Program-made: the position numbers and the translations under genes
NCBI RefSeq assembly: GCF_023736155.1
Contig: NZ_JAMLJJ010000005.1
Coordinates: forward strand, 1 to 64,000
DNA: 64,000 nucleotides
Reading direction: 5' to 3'
Source of the DNA: Larsenimonas salina
Lineage (GTDB): Bacteria; Pseudomonadota; Gammaproteobacteria; Pseudomonadales; Halomonadaceae
Shown: positions 43,201 through 51,124 of the stretch, in pieces
How positions within the stretch are numbered: position 1 is the first letter of the stretch
How the letters are laid out: each line of letters opens with the position of its first letter
The notes under the pieces: generated by a model
The model's database searches: none
Told to the model about the DNA's origin: nothing
What the model saw: only the letters and a program-made list of their open reading frames with translations

Positions 43201-43324
43201 AAGGCGCATCGGTGAGTACGGCCGCCATGATGCCAGCGGGTCGCTGTCGGCGTCCGATGTGGCGCTTGATTGGGCCGAGGGCGTGTTGGTTCTGGCGGCG
43301 AGTGAGTCTTCGACGCCCGCGTAA
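40298..43324 (+). CDS. self-sufficient cytochrome P450: P450 - adrenodoxin-reductase-like - flavodoxin fusion
   Basis: This 1008-residue three-domain protein carries a complete electron path. Residues 1-415 are a P450: ExxR (E277, R280), heme loop FSKGTHVCLGARAA with Cys348. The I-helix reads GGGLNEPRD (N241-E242-P243) instead of the usual acid-Thr pair, as in the guaiacol demethylase GcoA family as I recall it. Residues about 422-800 match adrenodoxin/FprA-type reductase: FAD motif VAIVGSGPAGC at 425 and NADPH motif VAIVGQGNVAID at 562. Residues about 854-1000 are an FMN flavodoxin (FGTESGNAEL, STYGDGDVPGGA, GLGDSSYAK). The start follows TGGAGGTTAC. It lies between the MobA-like hydroxylase and a TRAP transporter. 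An O-demethylase or hydroxylase of an aromatic acid is the best guess. Confidence 0.9.
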   Translation: MTTPLIPRSAPVADWVEIKTLYDDPYPIYERLRREGGVHWVPSVNRYLITSYEAVIATEHDQETFSANERDSLQIRAMGHSMLRRDDPEHYRERRQWQSVFKPNAVKNVWTQTFHEKGREQLARLIDKGPGSDLVWDFAAPFAAECLKSLLGLYNATAEDLQRWSQTLIDATGNYADDPDVWAAGKRSFDEVDVALDEMLEWHLNNRDHSLISSLLSSPEDQMPLEKIRANIKMSIGGGLNEPRDALGVAAWAMLTHPDQRQAAERDPSLWSTVFDETIRWIAPIGLYSRQTTKKTVLAGVELPEGARLGICILSANRDESVWDRADQFDIHREVKPHLAFSKGTHVCLGARAARAQIADVALPLLFNHLNGLKVDPGREPTVGGWVFRGMLSLPVTWDSVRPLDNSSASAVAGSASEAQAAPHVAIVGSGPAGCFTAKEVQRRMPGAHIDLIDRLPVPYGLLRYGVAGDHQGTKAVARQFDRLFDSPNVRFVGNTTVGDQVAFDELRAGYDAVVLASGVHADRALGIPGETLTGVWGAGGITRRLNGHPNETETPTLGRRVAIVGQGNVAIDVLRLLSVRSKDLEGSDIDEGVHGALTRDIDTLHIIGRSSAEKARFDPVMIRELGRFSGIRHCVHGVELDRVPEGKDARLDALRTLPGVAGVEVDGTVRMKVDWWFETVPEQIEGQAQVEGVALRHGGDVVSLEVDSVITAIGFVPDPENAISRALAELPSASESGRIEAGLYLAGWLRRSARGTIPDQRTDARALAGVIGADIASGDIACTRQGLAPHVEATDIDGWRRIDQRERSDATPDRVRTKLCTFEALLSSARDTSIVIDRATDGAAGESDSLGDLAVSILFGTESGNAELVAEELEQALEGRCTVDIADLGDIEPDDLAPERFYLMVCSTYGDGDVPGGANAFYQALRERAPDLEGIRFASLGLGDSSYAKTYSRGSELLTEALTACGARRIGEYGRHDASGSLSASDVALDWAEGVLVLAASESSTPA

Positions 43325-43366
43325 GCGCGGCTGGCGATTGCGTTGTTATCATATTAACGTCTAATC

Positions 43367-43380
43367 ATTAATTTATTAAT
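43367..43380. promoter_or_regulatory. TTAA-N4-TTAA palindrome upstream of the TRAP operon
   Basis: ATTAA-TTTA-TTAAT is a perfect dyad 45 bp before the dctP start, with a further TTAA half site at 43354-43357. It is the same form as the sites before hpaF/mobA, the P450 and feaR. Confidence 0.6.
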
Positions 43381-43424
43381 GATTTGGTAGACTGAGCGCT
43401 CGGTGACCGACAAGAGGCGATCTC

Positions 43425-44498
43425 ATGACACCACGTATGACCTGCAGCGCGCTCAAGCACTGCCAGCGTGTGCTGCTGCTCGGGGTCGGCCTGGCCCTCG
43501 GGGCGGCAAGCCCGTCGGCGTCGGCCGTGACCACGCTTCGCATCACGCACTTTCTGCCCGCGGTCGCAAGCGTGCAGCGTCAGGTGCTCGATCCCTGGTG
43601 CGATGAGCTTGAAGCGCGTTCAGGTCACGAGATTCGCTGCCAGATCTACCCCTCGATGCAGCTCGGGGGGATTCCCTCTCAACTGCCCGACATGGTGCGA
43701 AACGGCGTGGTGGATATCGCCTGGACGGCGCTTGGCTACTCCGCCGGGCGCTTTCCTCGAAGCGAGGCGCTGGAGCTTCCGTTCATGCTGCCCGCCGGCG
43801 GCGACGAGGGCAGCCGAATCGCCTGGGCCTTTACCCAGGGGCCGGCGCGCAAGGATTTCGCCGACTACCACGTACTGGCCGTGCACAGCGACGGCGGTGC
43901 GGTTTTCCATTCACGCGATACGCCCATTTACGACGCAGCCGACATGGTCGGGCTGAAGCTTCGCGCGCCGACCCGAATGGCGTCTCGAATGATCGATGCG
44001 CTTGGCGCCTCGGCGGTCAGCATGCCGCCGGCCCAGATTGCCGACACCCTCGCCAAGGGCGTGATCAACGGCGCCTCGGCCGGGTGGGAGGTGGTGCCGC
44101 CGACCAAGCTCGATGAAGTCACCCGCTATCACACCGAACCGGCCGCGCATCAGGCAACCCCTACCGTGACCGTACTGGCGTTTCTGATGAACAGGCAAAG
44201 CTATGAGCGCCTGCCCGACAAGGCACGAGAGGCGCTGGACGCACTCAGCGGCGAGGGGCTCTCGCGTCGGTTCGGCAAGGCTTGGGACGACGCCATCGTC
44301 CGTGTGCGTGCCAAGGTCAAAAATGACCCCGACCAGACCGTCATCACCCTTGATGATGCGGCCTATAACGGCATGCGTGACGCCTCGCGCTCGGTGACCG
44401 AGGACTGGATGGCCTCACGCGAGGGCGGGGTCGACCGGGCGGCACTGGTGCGCGCACTTGAAGCGCTCGTCGAACAAAAAGAGCCGGCGCTTGAGTGA
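43425..44498 (+). CDS. dctP: TRAP transporter substrate-binding protein
   Basis: This 357-residue periplasmic binding protein of the DctP family has a signal peptide (VLLLGVGLALGAASPSASA, cut near residue 34), LRITHFLP at the mature start, GLKLRAPTRMASRMIDALGA carrying the family's conserved Arg for a carboxylate, and NGASAGWEVVPPTKL. It is followed by dctQ and dctM, making a complete TRAP set. The position after the P450 fusion suggests uptake of its substrate, probably an aromatic carboxylate. It starts behind AGAGGCGATCTC. Confidence 0.9.
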   Translation: MTPRMTCSALKHCQRVLLLGVGLALGAASPSASAVTTLRITHFLPAVASVQRQVLDPWCDELEARSGHEIRCQIYPSMQLGGIPSQLPDMVRNGVVDIAWTALGYSAGRFPRSEALELPFMLPAGGDEGSRIAWAFTQGPARKDFADYHVLAVHSDGGAVFHSRDTPIYDAADMVGLKLRAPTRMASRMIDALGASAVSMPPAQIADTLAKGVINGASAGWEVVPPTKLDEVTRYHTEPAAHQATPTVTVLAFLMNRQSYERLPDKAREALDALSGEGLSRRFGKAWDDAIVRVRAKVKNDPDQTVITLDDAAYNGMRDASRSVTEDWMASREGGVDRAALVRALEALVEQKEPALE

Positions 44499-44531
44499 CG
44501 CCGCGCGGCTGGCCCGGCCGGCAGGGCTTAA

Positions 44532-44591
44532 ATGAGATGAAGCGCTTTCGGATGAGATGAAGCGCTTTCGGATGAGATGAAGCGCTTTCGG
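44532..44591. repeat. 20-bp tandem repeat, three perfect copies
   Basis: The unit ATGAGATGAAGCGCTTTCGG occurs at 44532-44551, 44552-44571 and 44572-44591, directly before the dctQ ribosome site. Each copy contains start codons and the AGCGCT palindrome. At 20 bp the copies are two helical turns apart but in different reading frames. Confidence 0.9.
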
Positions 44592-44600
44592 GAGACAGAC

Positions 44601-45107
44601 ATGATCAAACCGTTACTCACGCGCCTCGCGGCCGGCCTTGCGCTGGTGGGCGGGCTATTGCTGCTCGGCGCCATTGCGCTTTCGCTGACCTCGATGGTCG
44701 GGCGCAGGCTCTGGGCCGCCCCCATCACCGGCGATATGGAGCTTTTGCAAATGACGATGGCGGTGGCGGTGGCCTGCTTTTTGCCGCTGTGTGAAATCAA
44801 CGACCGTCACATTCGGGTGGATATCGTCGCAACGGTATTGCCGGCCGGCGTCAATCGCGCGCTGCTGGTGATCTCACATCTGGTGCTGGCCTGCGTCAGT
44901 GCGCTGCTTTTGTGGCGTACGGCGCTGATGACGCAGGACAGTTTTCTTTTTAACGCGCAAAGCGTGCAGCTTGGCCTGCCCGAATGGGCCTTTCAGGTTG
45001 CGATGCTGCCGGGTCTTGCCCTGATGAGTGTGTGCGCGTTGTATCAGAGCGTGCATCATTTGATCCGCGAGGACGCGCCAGCGCTTATCGAGGAGGAGGG
45101 CCTTTAA
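44601..45107 (+). CDS. dctQ: TRAP transporter small permease
   Basis: This 168-residue membrane protein has four hydrophobic segments and DctQ-type sequence (ITGDMELLQMTMAVAVACFLPLCEINDRHIRVDI). It pairs with DctM. The start at 44601 has GGGAGA 6 bases before it; the in-frame ATG 8 codons earlier lies in the third repeat copy. The stop overlaps the dctM start as TAATG. Confidence 0.88.
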   Translation: MIKPLLTRLAAGLALVGGLLLLGAIALSLTSMVGRRLWAAPITGDMELLQMTMAVAVACFLPLCEINDRHIRVDIVATVLPAGVNRALLVISHLVLACVSALLLWRTALMTQDSFLFNAQSVQLGLPEWAFQVAMLPGLALMSVCALYQSVHHLIREDAPALIEEEGL

Positions 45108-46420
45108 TGGAAGGACTGACGATGGGCGCGGTAGCGCTTGGCGTGATGCTGTTGCTGCTTGGCTGCCGGCTGCATGTGGGGGTAGGGATGCTGCTGGCCG
45201 GCGCCCTGTGTTATCTGCTGGTCTACGGCGATCTTCACGCGCTGCTCTATACCCTTAACAATCTGGTCTACGCGCGGTTCTCAAGCTATGACCTGGCAGT
45301 GATCCCGATTTTTGTGCTGATGGGGCAGTTCGCGATTCACGGCGGGCTGTCGGCGACGCTCTTTCAGGCCAGTGCCAAGTGGATCGGCCACTGGCGGGGC
45401 GGGCTTGCGATGTCGGCGGCCGGGGCCTGTGCGGGTTTTGGTGCCATCTGTGGCTCCTCGCTTGCCACCGCCACCACCATGAGTCAGGTGGCGCTGCCGG
45501 AGCTTGAGCGTCACCGCTACACCAAGCGGCTGGCCACCGGCACCATCGCCGCCGCAGGCACGCTTGGCATCCTGATTCCGCCATCGGTGCCGCTGATCGT
45601 CTACGCCGTGCTGACCCACACCTCGATCGCGACGCTGTTCATGGCGGCGGTGCTGCCGGGGCTGGTGGCGGTGGTGGGCTACTTTGCGGTGATTCGGCTG
45701 ATGGCGGTGCGCTCGATGACGGATGTCGAGGCGTCGCCCCGCTACTCGTGGGCCGAGCGGCTGGCGAGTCTTCGGGACATCGCGCCGGTGCTGGTGATCT
45801 TCATCGTGGTGATCTTCGGGCTGTATGGCGGCTGGGCGAACCTGACCGAGGCGGCCTCGCTCGGGGCGGCGGCCTGTGGCGTTTATGCCCTGTGGCGCGG
45901 CATGCGCTGGGCCGGGCTTTACAAGAGCCTGGTGGGCACCGCAGAGGCGAGCGCGATGATCTATCTGGTGGTGATCGGGGCCGATCTATTGAACAGTGGG
46001 CTGGCGCTCGGCCAACTGCCGGCGGCGCTTGCCGAGTGGGTGCTCGGCAGCGGCCTTGCCCCGCTTGCGGTGCTGTTGGTGATTCTCGCGATCTATCTGG
46101 TGCTGGGCTGCATGATGGACTCGCTGTCGATGATTCTGCTGACCATTCCGATCTTCTTCCCGATCATCATGCAGCTCGATCTTTTCGGCCTGACCGGGCC
46201 GGAAAAGGCGATCTGGTTCGGGATCGTTGCGCTGATGGTGGTGGAAATCGGGCTGATTACGCCGCCGATGGGGATGAACCTGTTCATTGTGCAGAAATAC
46301 AGCCGCAACACGACGCTGGGTACGGTCAGCCGTGGCATCGTGCCGTTTCTGGGGGCGGACATGGTGCGTATTGCGGTGGTGGTGTTCGTCCCGGCGCTGT
46401 CACTGGTGTGGCTTGGGTAG
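45107..46420 (+). CDS. dctM: TRAP transporter large permease
   Basis: This 437-residue membrane protein has about 12 hydrophobic segments and DctM signatures (GFGAICGSSLATATTMSQ, GTLGILIPPSVPLIVYAVLT, GCMMDSLSMILLTIPIFFPI, LITPPMGMNLFIVQ). It couples sodium entry to uptake of the ligand delivered by DctP. The start overlaps the dctQ stop and follows GAGGAGGAGGGCC. It is the last gene of the TRAP operon. Confidence 0.92.
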   Translation: MEGLTMGAVALGVMLLLLGCRLHVGVGMLLAGALCYLLVYGDLHALLYTLNNLVYARFSSYDLAVIPIFVLMGQFAIHGGLSATLFQASAKWIGHWRGGLAMSAAGACAGFGAICGSSLATATTMSQVALPELERHRYTKRLATGTIAAAGTLGILIPPSVPLIVYAVLTHTSIATLFMAAVLPGLVAVVGYFAVIRLMAVRSMTDVEASPRYSWAERLASLRDIAPVLVIFIVVIFGLYGGWANLTEAASLGAAACGVYALWRGMRWAGLYKSLVGTAEASAMIYLVVIGADLLNSGLALGQLPAALAEWVLGSGLAPLAVLLVILAIYLVLGCMMDSLSMILLTIPIFFPIIMQLDLFGLTGPEKAIWFGIVALMVVEIGLITPPMGMNLFIVQKYSRNTTLGTVSRGIVPFLGADMVRIAVVVFVPALSLVWLG

Positions 46421-46460
46421 CAAGGCACCTTTCTGCGGCGTCATTGCAGGACCCCTCAAA

Positions 46461-46490
46461 GGATCGGCCGACGTGCCGATTCTTTCTTTT
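46461..46490 (+). terminator. terminator after the TRAP operon
   Basis: ATCGGC (46463-46468) pairs with GCCGAT (46475-46480), followed by TCTTTCTTTT. The stem is short. The remaining gap 46491-46676 shows nothing further. Confidence 0.6.
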
Positions 46491-46676
46491 GTCACGCGGG
46501 TTCAATCGGTCAGTTTCGAGGTTTGTTGCAGTCCTTCCGACAGGCGTTGCGGCAGGGCCGGGCAGGTTTTCGTCAAGGGCAGACAAGCGCGGCGAAGGTC
46601 TGCTCGCTAGCCTGTGACGAGCGGCCTTGGCCACGGCATCAAGGCCCATTCAGGCGACATCGAACATAAGCACCGA

Positions 46677-46716
46677 CACCACGACACACGCACCAACACC
46701 ACGACGCACGCACCAA
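46677..46716. repeat. 20-bp tandem duplication in the porin leader
   Basis: CACCACGACACACGCACCAA (46677-46696) is followed by CACCACGACGCACGCACCAA (46697-46716), one mismatch, 26 bp before the porin start. Confidence 0.85.
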
Positions 46717-46719
46717 CAC

Positions 46720-46727
46720 AACAATAA
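46720..46727 (+). promoter_or_regulatory. candidate Hfq/Crc motif, porin leader
   Basis: AACAATAA fits AAnAAnAA and lies 15 bases before the start, overlapping the ribosome-site region. This is the placement expected for translational repression. Confidence 0.45.
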
Positions 46728-46741
46728 GGGACGACTGCCTC

Positions 46742-48085
46742 ATGACTACAATACGCTACCGCCCCGTGCTGCCGACGCTCGCCGCCAGCACGATCATCAC
46801 ACTCTCGCTTTGCGGCAACGCCTCGGCGCTCGAGCTCTACGACACTGCAAAGACCAAGATCAACCTCAACGTCACCGGTGTGGCCGGGGCGTTTCACAGT
46901 CAGAAAGGGTATGCCCAGTCGGAGACGGCCGAGGCCGGCGGCCGGGACTGGCAGGAAGGCTTCATCAAGTACGGCCTCGATGCCACCCATACGCTGTCCC
47001 CCACGGCGGGCTCGCTTTACGCCAATGTGGCCTGGACCTCGAGCGGCACATGGGGCCAGGGCGACGCGGCGGGCTTCACTACCGGCGATGAGCGGCGAAC
47101 GCACCTCGAGGACCTCGCCGTTGGCTGGAAATCCGGCGAGCTGATTCCAGCGCTTGGCACCGACGGGCTCGATGTGTCGGTGGGCCGGCAATACATTCAG
47201 GTTGGCGATGGGTTCCTGATTTCCGGCGACTCGCTCAATTTCGGCGAGGGGGTGCTTGGCGGTGATCTCGACCGTGGCGGGGCCTACTATCTCGCCGCGC
47301 GCCAGTCCTTTGAAAAGACCGCCGTGGTGAGACTCGGCGGCGATACAGGCTGGCGGGGCGATCTGATGTGGCTCAAATCCGGTAACCGGGCGCAGGCCAA
47401 GCCCGAAATGGCGGTGGGCACGCTCGAGCACGTGACCGATGACGCCACGCTCGGGGCGACCTACATCAAGGTGCTCGATACCGACCGCGATTTCGCGTTT
47501 CTCTACCCGGACCGGGACGACACCAAGGTCTACAGCGTCTACGGCCACGGCAATGCCGGGGTCGAGAACCTGTTTTTGGCCGGTCAGTACGCCTGGCAGG
47601 AAAAAGGCAACGGTGCCGATGAAAACGCCTGGTACGCAGAAGCCGGCTGGACGTTCAGTGATCTGGCCTGGTCGCCCTACGTGAGCTACCGCTTCAGCCG
47701 GTTCTCCGACGGCTATGACCCGCTGTTCTACGGCAACGGCCGCGCACTCGGCACCTGGTTCCAGGGGGAGGTGGCGGCGAACTACGCAGGCCCCTTCGCC
47801 ACCAACGCCCGCATTCATCAGGTCACATTGTCACTCACGCCTGCCGATAATCTAAGCCTTGGCTTGCTGGCGTACCGCTTCGATACCCTCGATACCGATC
47901 AGGGGCCGAACCTTGATGGCAACGAGATCGACCTCTATGGCACCTGGACGATCAACGACCATTGGTGGGTGATGCCGCTGGTTGGCCGTTACGACCCGGA
48001 CGCCTCCGCCTCAAGCGGCGGGTCACAGCTTGGCGGCAGTGGCTCGAACTACTACACCCAGCTGTTGGTCGGGTTTAACTTCTGA
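46742..48085 (+). CDS. outer-membrane beta-barrel protein (alginate-export-like porin)
   Basis: This 447-residue protein has a signal peptide (PTLAASTIITLSLCGNASA, cut near residue 29), alternating beta-strand pattern, many aromatic residues and a terminal Phe (LLVGFNF), as expected for an outer-membrane barrel. Stretches such as DVSVGRQYIQVGDGFLISGD and WFQGEVAANYAGPF resemble the alginate-export barrel group used as aromatic or acidic solute channels. It sits between the TRAP operon and feaB, so it probably brings the same substrates across the outer membrane. It starts behind AAGGGACGACTGCCTC. Confidence 0.8.
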   Translation: MTTIRYRPVLPTLAASTIITLSLCGNASALELYDTAKTKINLNVTGVAGAFHSQKGYAQSETAEAGGRDWQEGFIKYGLDATHTLSPTAGSLYANVAWTSSGTWGQGDAAGFTTGDERRTHLEDLAVGWKSGELIPALGTDGLDVSVGRQYIQVGDGFLISGDSLNFGEGVLGGDLDRGGAYYLAARQSFEKTAVVRLGGDTGWRGDLMWLKSGNRAQAKPEMAVGTLEHVTDDATLGATYIKVLDTDRDFAFLYPDRDDTKVYSVYGHGNAGVENLFLAGQYAWQEKGNGADENAWYAEAGWTFSDLAWSPYVSYRFSRFSDGYDPLFYGNGRALGTWFQGEVAANYAGPFATNARIHQVTLSLTPADNLSLGLLAYRFDTLDTDQGPNLDGNEIDLYGTWTINDHWWVMPLVGRYDPDASASSGGSQLGGSGSNYYTQLLVGFNF

Positions 48086-48314
48086 TTCGGGCAAGGCACG
48101 CGCCCTAAAAGATAAACCTCGGCAGACAGCGTCATGCACCCGGCAGGCACTGGCAAGTCGTCGGGTGCGTGGCGCATTAGCCTAACGATATACAGCTCTT
48201 TTCAACACAGAACCGCTGTTTGACGTCGAGTTTCTCACGCGTTGCTGGTGGCACCCTACTGGGTGGCCCTTGAATGGCGCACCGCTCGATGCTCAATCGC
48301 GCAGGAGATCGCTC

Positions 48315-49799
48315 ATGAGTCAGGACACTGCATCACAGGCCGTACAGGACTTCTTAACGCGGGCGACGGGCTCGTTCATCGATGGCGCCTTTTTGAGTGA
48401 AGGCAACGCCCGCGATGTGCTGGACCCCTCGACCGGCAAGCCGCTGACCCAGGTGGCCGAAGGTGACGCTGCGCTTGCAGACCGTGCGGTCGCCCTGACC
48501 AAGGAAAGCTTCGAGGACGGCCGCTGGAGCAGCATGACCCCGGCGGCGCGTGAGCGCATTCTGCTACGTTTTGCCGATCTTCTGGAGGCGAACGCCGACG
48601 AACTCGCCCAGATCGAAACCCTCAACCAGGGCAAGTCGATCAACATCGCCCGTGGCGTCGATGTCGGCTTCTCGATCGATTTCATCCGCTACATGGCCGG
48701 GTGGACCACCAAGCTCGAGGGCAGCACCCGCGAAGTGTCCATCGGCATGCCGGAAGGCGCGAAGTTCAACGTTTATACCCTGCGTCAGCCCATTGGCGTC
48801 GTGGCGGCCATCGTTCCGTGGAACTTCCCGATGATGATTGCGCTCTGGAAGCTGGTGCCGGCACTGGCGGCAGGCTGCACGGTCGTGCTCAAGCCCGCAT
48901 CCGAGACGCCCTTGAGCGTTCTGCGCCTGGCTGAACTCGCGATCGAGGCCGGTGTGCCGAAGGGCGTGTTCAACGTGGTGCTGGGTTCCGGGTCAACGGT
49001 CGGCACGCGTCTGTCCGAGCATCCGGACGTCAAGAAGGTCACGTTCACCGGCAGCACCGAAATCGGCAAGCAGATCGGTCATGCCGCAGTCGAGCATATG
49101 GCGCACGTCTCGCTGGAGCTGGGCGGCAAGAACCCGATGCTGGTACTTGAAGACGCCAACATCGAAAAGGCCGTCAACGGCGCGCTGATGGGGGGGCTGC
49201 TCAATCAGGGGCAGGTCTGCGCAGCGGCCTCGCGGTTCTACGTCCACCGAAGCATCCATGACGCCTTCTGCGAGCACCTGGCCAAGGCGGTCGACTCCAT
49301 GCACGCAGGCCCTGGCATCGACCCCGAGGCGCAGGTCAATCCGCTGGTGTCCAAGCGGCAGCAGGAAAGCGTGCAGGGCTATATTGATCGTGCTCGTGAG
49401 CAGGGCGCTAATGTTCACGTCGGCAATCAGGTGCCGTCCGAAGGCTTTTACGTCTCGCCCGCAGTGGTCAGCGGTGCAAGCCACGACATGGAGATCGCAC
49501 GGGAAGAGGTGTTTGGCCCGGTGTTGACGGTAGTGCCTTTTGATGACGAGGAAGAGGCGCTCAAAATGGTCAATGACAGCGATCTGGGCCTGGCCGCGAG
49601 CCTCTGGACCGAGAGTCTGTCCAAGGCGATGGCGATGACGCCACGCATCGAAGCCGGCACCGTCTGGGTCAACACCCACGTGACGCTTGATCCGGCCATG
49701 CCGTTTGGCGGTCTCAAGATGTCGGGGCTCGGCAAGGAATTCGGCCCGGAAGCGGTCAACGCCTACACCGAACTCAAATCAATCTGCATCGCGTACTGA
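48315..49799 (+). CDS. feaB: phenylacetaldehyde dehydrogenase (FeaB-like)
   Basis: This 494-residue aldehyde dehydrogenase follows E. coli FeaB along its length (ARERILLRFADLLEANADELAQ, VGVVAAIVPWNFPMMIALWK, ASRFYVHRSIHDAFCEH). The catalytic Cys is in NQGQVCAAASR and the Glu in LELGGKNPML. It converts phenylacetaldehyde or 4-hydroxyphenylacetaldehyde to the acid, linking amine oxidation to the hpa pathway. The start at 48315 follows AGGAGATCGCTC. A FeaR-like regulator lies next, convergent. Confidence 0.87.
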   Translation: MSQDTASQAVQDFLTRATGSFIDGAFLSEGNARDVLDPSTGKPLTQVAEGDAALADRAVALTKESFEDGRWSSMTPAARERILLRFADLLEANADELAQIETLNQGKSINIARGVDVGFSIDFIRYMAGWTTKLEGSTREVSIGMPEGAKFNVYTLRQPIGVVAAIVPWNFPMMIALWKLVPALAAGCTVVLKPASETPLSVLRLAELAIEAGVPKGVFNVVLGSGSTVGTRLSEHPDVKKVTFTGSTEIGKQIGHAAVEHMAHVSLELGGKNPMLVLEDANIEKAVNGALMGGLLNQGQVCAAASRFYVHRSIHDAFCEHLAKAVDSMHAGPGIDPEAQVNPLVSKRQQESVQGYIDRAREQGANVHVGNQVPSEGFYVSPAVVSGASHDMEIAREEVFGPVLTVVPFDDEEEALKMVNDSDLGLAASLWTESLSKAMAMTPRIEAGTVWVNTHVTLDPAMPFGGLKMSGLGKEFGPEAVNAYTELKSICIAY

Positions 49800-49808
49800 C
49801 CACGTGCC

Positions 49809-49844
49809 CGAGCCGGCCCTGATCGTTATTCGGGGGCCGGCTCG
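49809..49844. terminator. hairpin between convergent feaB and feaR
   Basis: CGAGCCGGCCC (49809-49819) pairs with GGGCCGGCTCG (49834-49844), an 11-bp perfect stem. It has no clear T-run, so it may act as a weak bidirectional terminator. The rest of the gap to 50016 is non-coding. Confidence 0.55.
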
Positions 49845-50016
49845 ACCCGGCTTGAACCGACTCGAATATTGGTGGCGGCTCAGGTCGCGACCTCATTTAG
49901 CGCAGGTTATGCACTTTTCTGGTGCATTACCTCGACGCCTCTCGTCTTTCTCGTCTCGCCATCCCGTCTCTTTACCCAGGTCAGCGTCATCTTTTCGCTA
50001 AGGCCGCGCTTTGGTC

Positions 50017-50955
50017 TCAGGCCGCGTATTCCAGGCGTGCCCGGCGGTATTCCCGCGGTGAACTTTGGAACTCGCGCTTGAAGGAGCGGCTGAAGTGCGC
50101 TGAATCGGTGAAGCCCCATTTATAGGCGATCTGGGTGATCGAACGCTTGACCAGAATCGGGCTTGCCAGTTCCTCGGCGCAGCGTGCCAGCCGGCGGCGC
50201 TGAACGTAGCGGCATACGGTTTCGCCGTGCTGTTCGAACAGGCGGTAGAGCTGGCGCACCGACATATGAAAGGCCGCCGCCAGACGCTCCGGGCCGAGGT
50301 CGTCTTCGTGCAGGTGCTGGTCGATGAACTGCTGCACACAGATAAACAGCGTGCCATCGGCCTGCTCCATGAAGGACGGTGTGAGCGCCTGATGCTGATG
50401 GATGGCCGGCAACAGCGCGACCAGCGACTCCGAGATGCCCCGTTCGCGTTCCTCGATCGCGGCCAGCGGCTCGGAGATCATCCGATTGACCACCAATTGC
50501 AGGATCTGGCTGCTGGCGCAGTCCGCGGTGATCTTCATGAACGGAATCGTGGTATCACCGAAGCGCTTTGCGACCTCGCTGCGACAAAGATGCAGTGAAT
50601 CGTGCTCGATCAGGCCATGGGGAATAATGTCGCAGGCCTCGACCGAATCCATCAGCGCCATCTCGCCGGGACGCAATGTGATGGCGACATCATTTTGAAT
50701 CAGGGTGGCGTGCCCCTGTTTTTGCACCACCAGGAAGCAGAAACGGTCCTCATCGCGATGTTGTGGGCGACGATTGGTAATCTTTTCTGCGTTCGTGACG
50801 ATGTTTGCAATATCGATTCCGCCATTGGAGCGGCTTGAAACACTGCCCTGAAAGCTTCGGCGGTCTCTGGGTGTGGAGTCGAAATTGCCACATGCTTGCC
50901 TTACGGCGCCAAGCCAGGCATCGAACGACAGCGAGGTTGCATTCGTGGTTAGCAT
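50017..50955 (-). CDS. feaR: AraC-family regulator, FeaR-like
   Basis: This 312-residue regulator resembles FeaR, the activator of aromatic amine oxidation. The N-terminal sensor opens with SFDAWLGAVRQACGNF, and the C-terminal AraC domain has FHMSVRQLYRLFEQHGETV and ITQIAYKWGFTDSAHFSRSFK. It is convergent with feaB and divergent from the AraC gene at 51125. A TTAA-N4-TTAA dyad begins 16 bp before its start, placing it where a repressor could block transcription. Confidence 0.85.
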   Translation of the reverse strand: MLTTNATSLSFDAWLGAVRQACGNFDSTPRDRRSFQGSVSSRSNGGIDIANIVTNAEKITNRRPQHRDEDRFCFLVVQKQGHATLIQNDVAITLRPGEMALMDSVEACDIIPHGLIEHDSLHLCRSEVAKRFGDTTIPFMKITADCASSQILQLVVNRMISEPLAAIEERERGISESLVALLPAIHQHQALTPSFMEQADGTLFICVQQFIDQHLHEDDLGPERLAAAFHMSVRQLYRLFEQHGETVCRYVQRRRLARCAEELASPILVKRSITQIAYKWGFTDSAHFSRSFKREFQSSPREYRRARLEYAA

Positions 50956-50970
50956 TGGGTCACCATATTC

Positions 50971-50984
50971 ATTAACATTTTAAT
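50971..50984. promoter_or_regulatory. TTAA-N4-TTAA palindrome upstream of feaR
   Basis: ATTAA-CATT-TTAAT lies in the 169-bp gap between divergent feaR and the second AraC gene. It is the fourth example of this dyad in the window. Confidence 0.6.
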
Positions 50985-51124
50985 GGTTCAATCGACTCTA
51001 AAGAAAAAAATGAACCGACACCACCATCCATTGGTCAAGCACACCCTTGGTCGAATGGAGGGGGGATAGCAATAATGCAAGCTTCATGCCATGACCACGA
51101 GCGATGCGCCCGAAGGAGTCATTC

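Noticed and set aside
46607-47818. 403-codon minus-strand open frame
   Set aside because: It runs antisense through the porin gene, has no recognisable motif, and the plus-strand frame has a signal peptide and barrel features.
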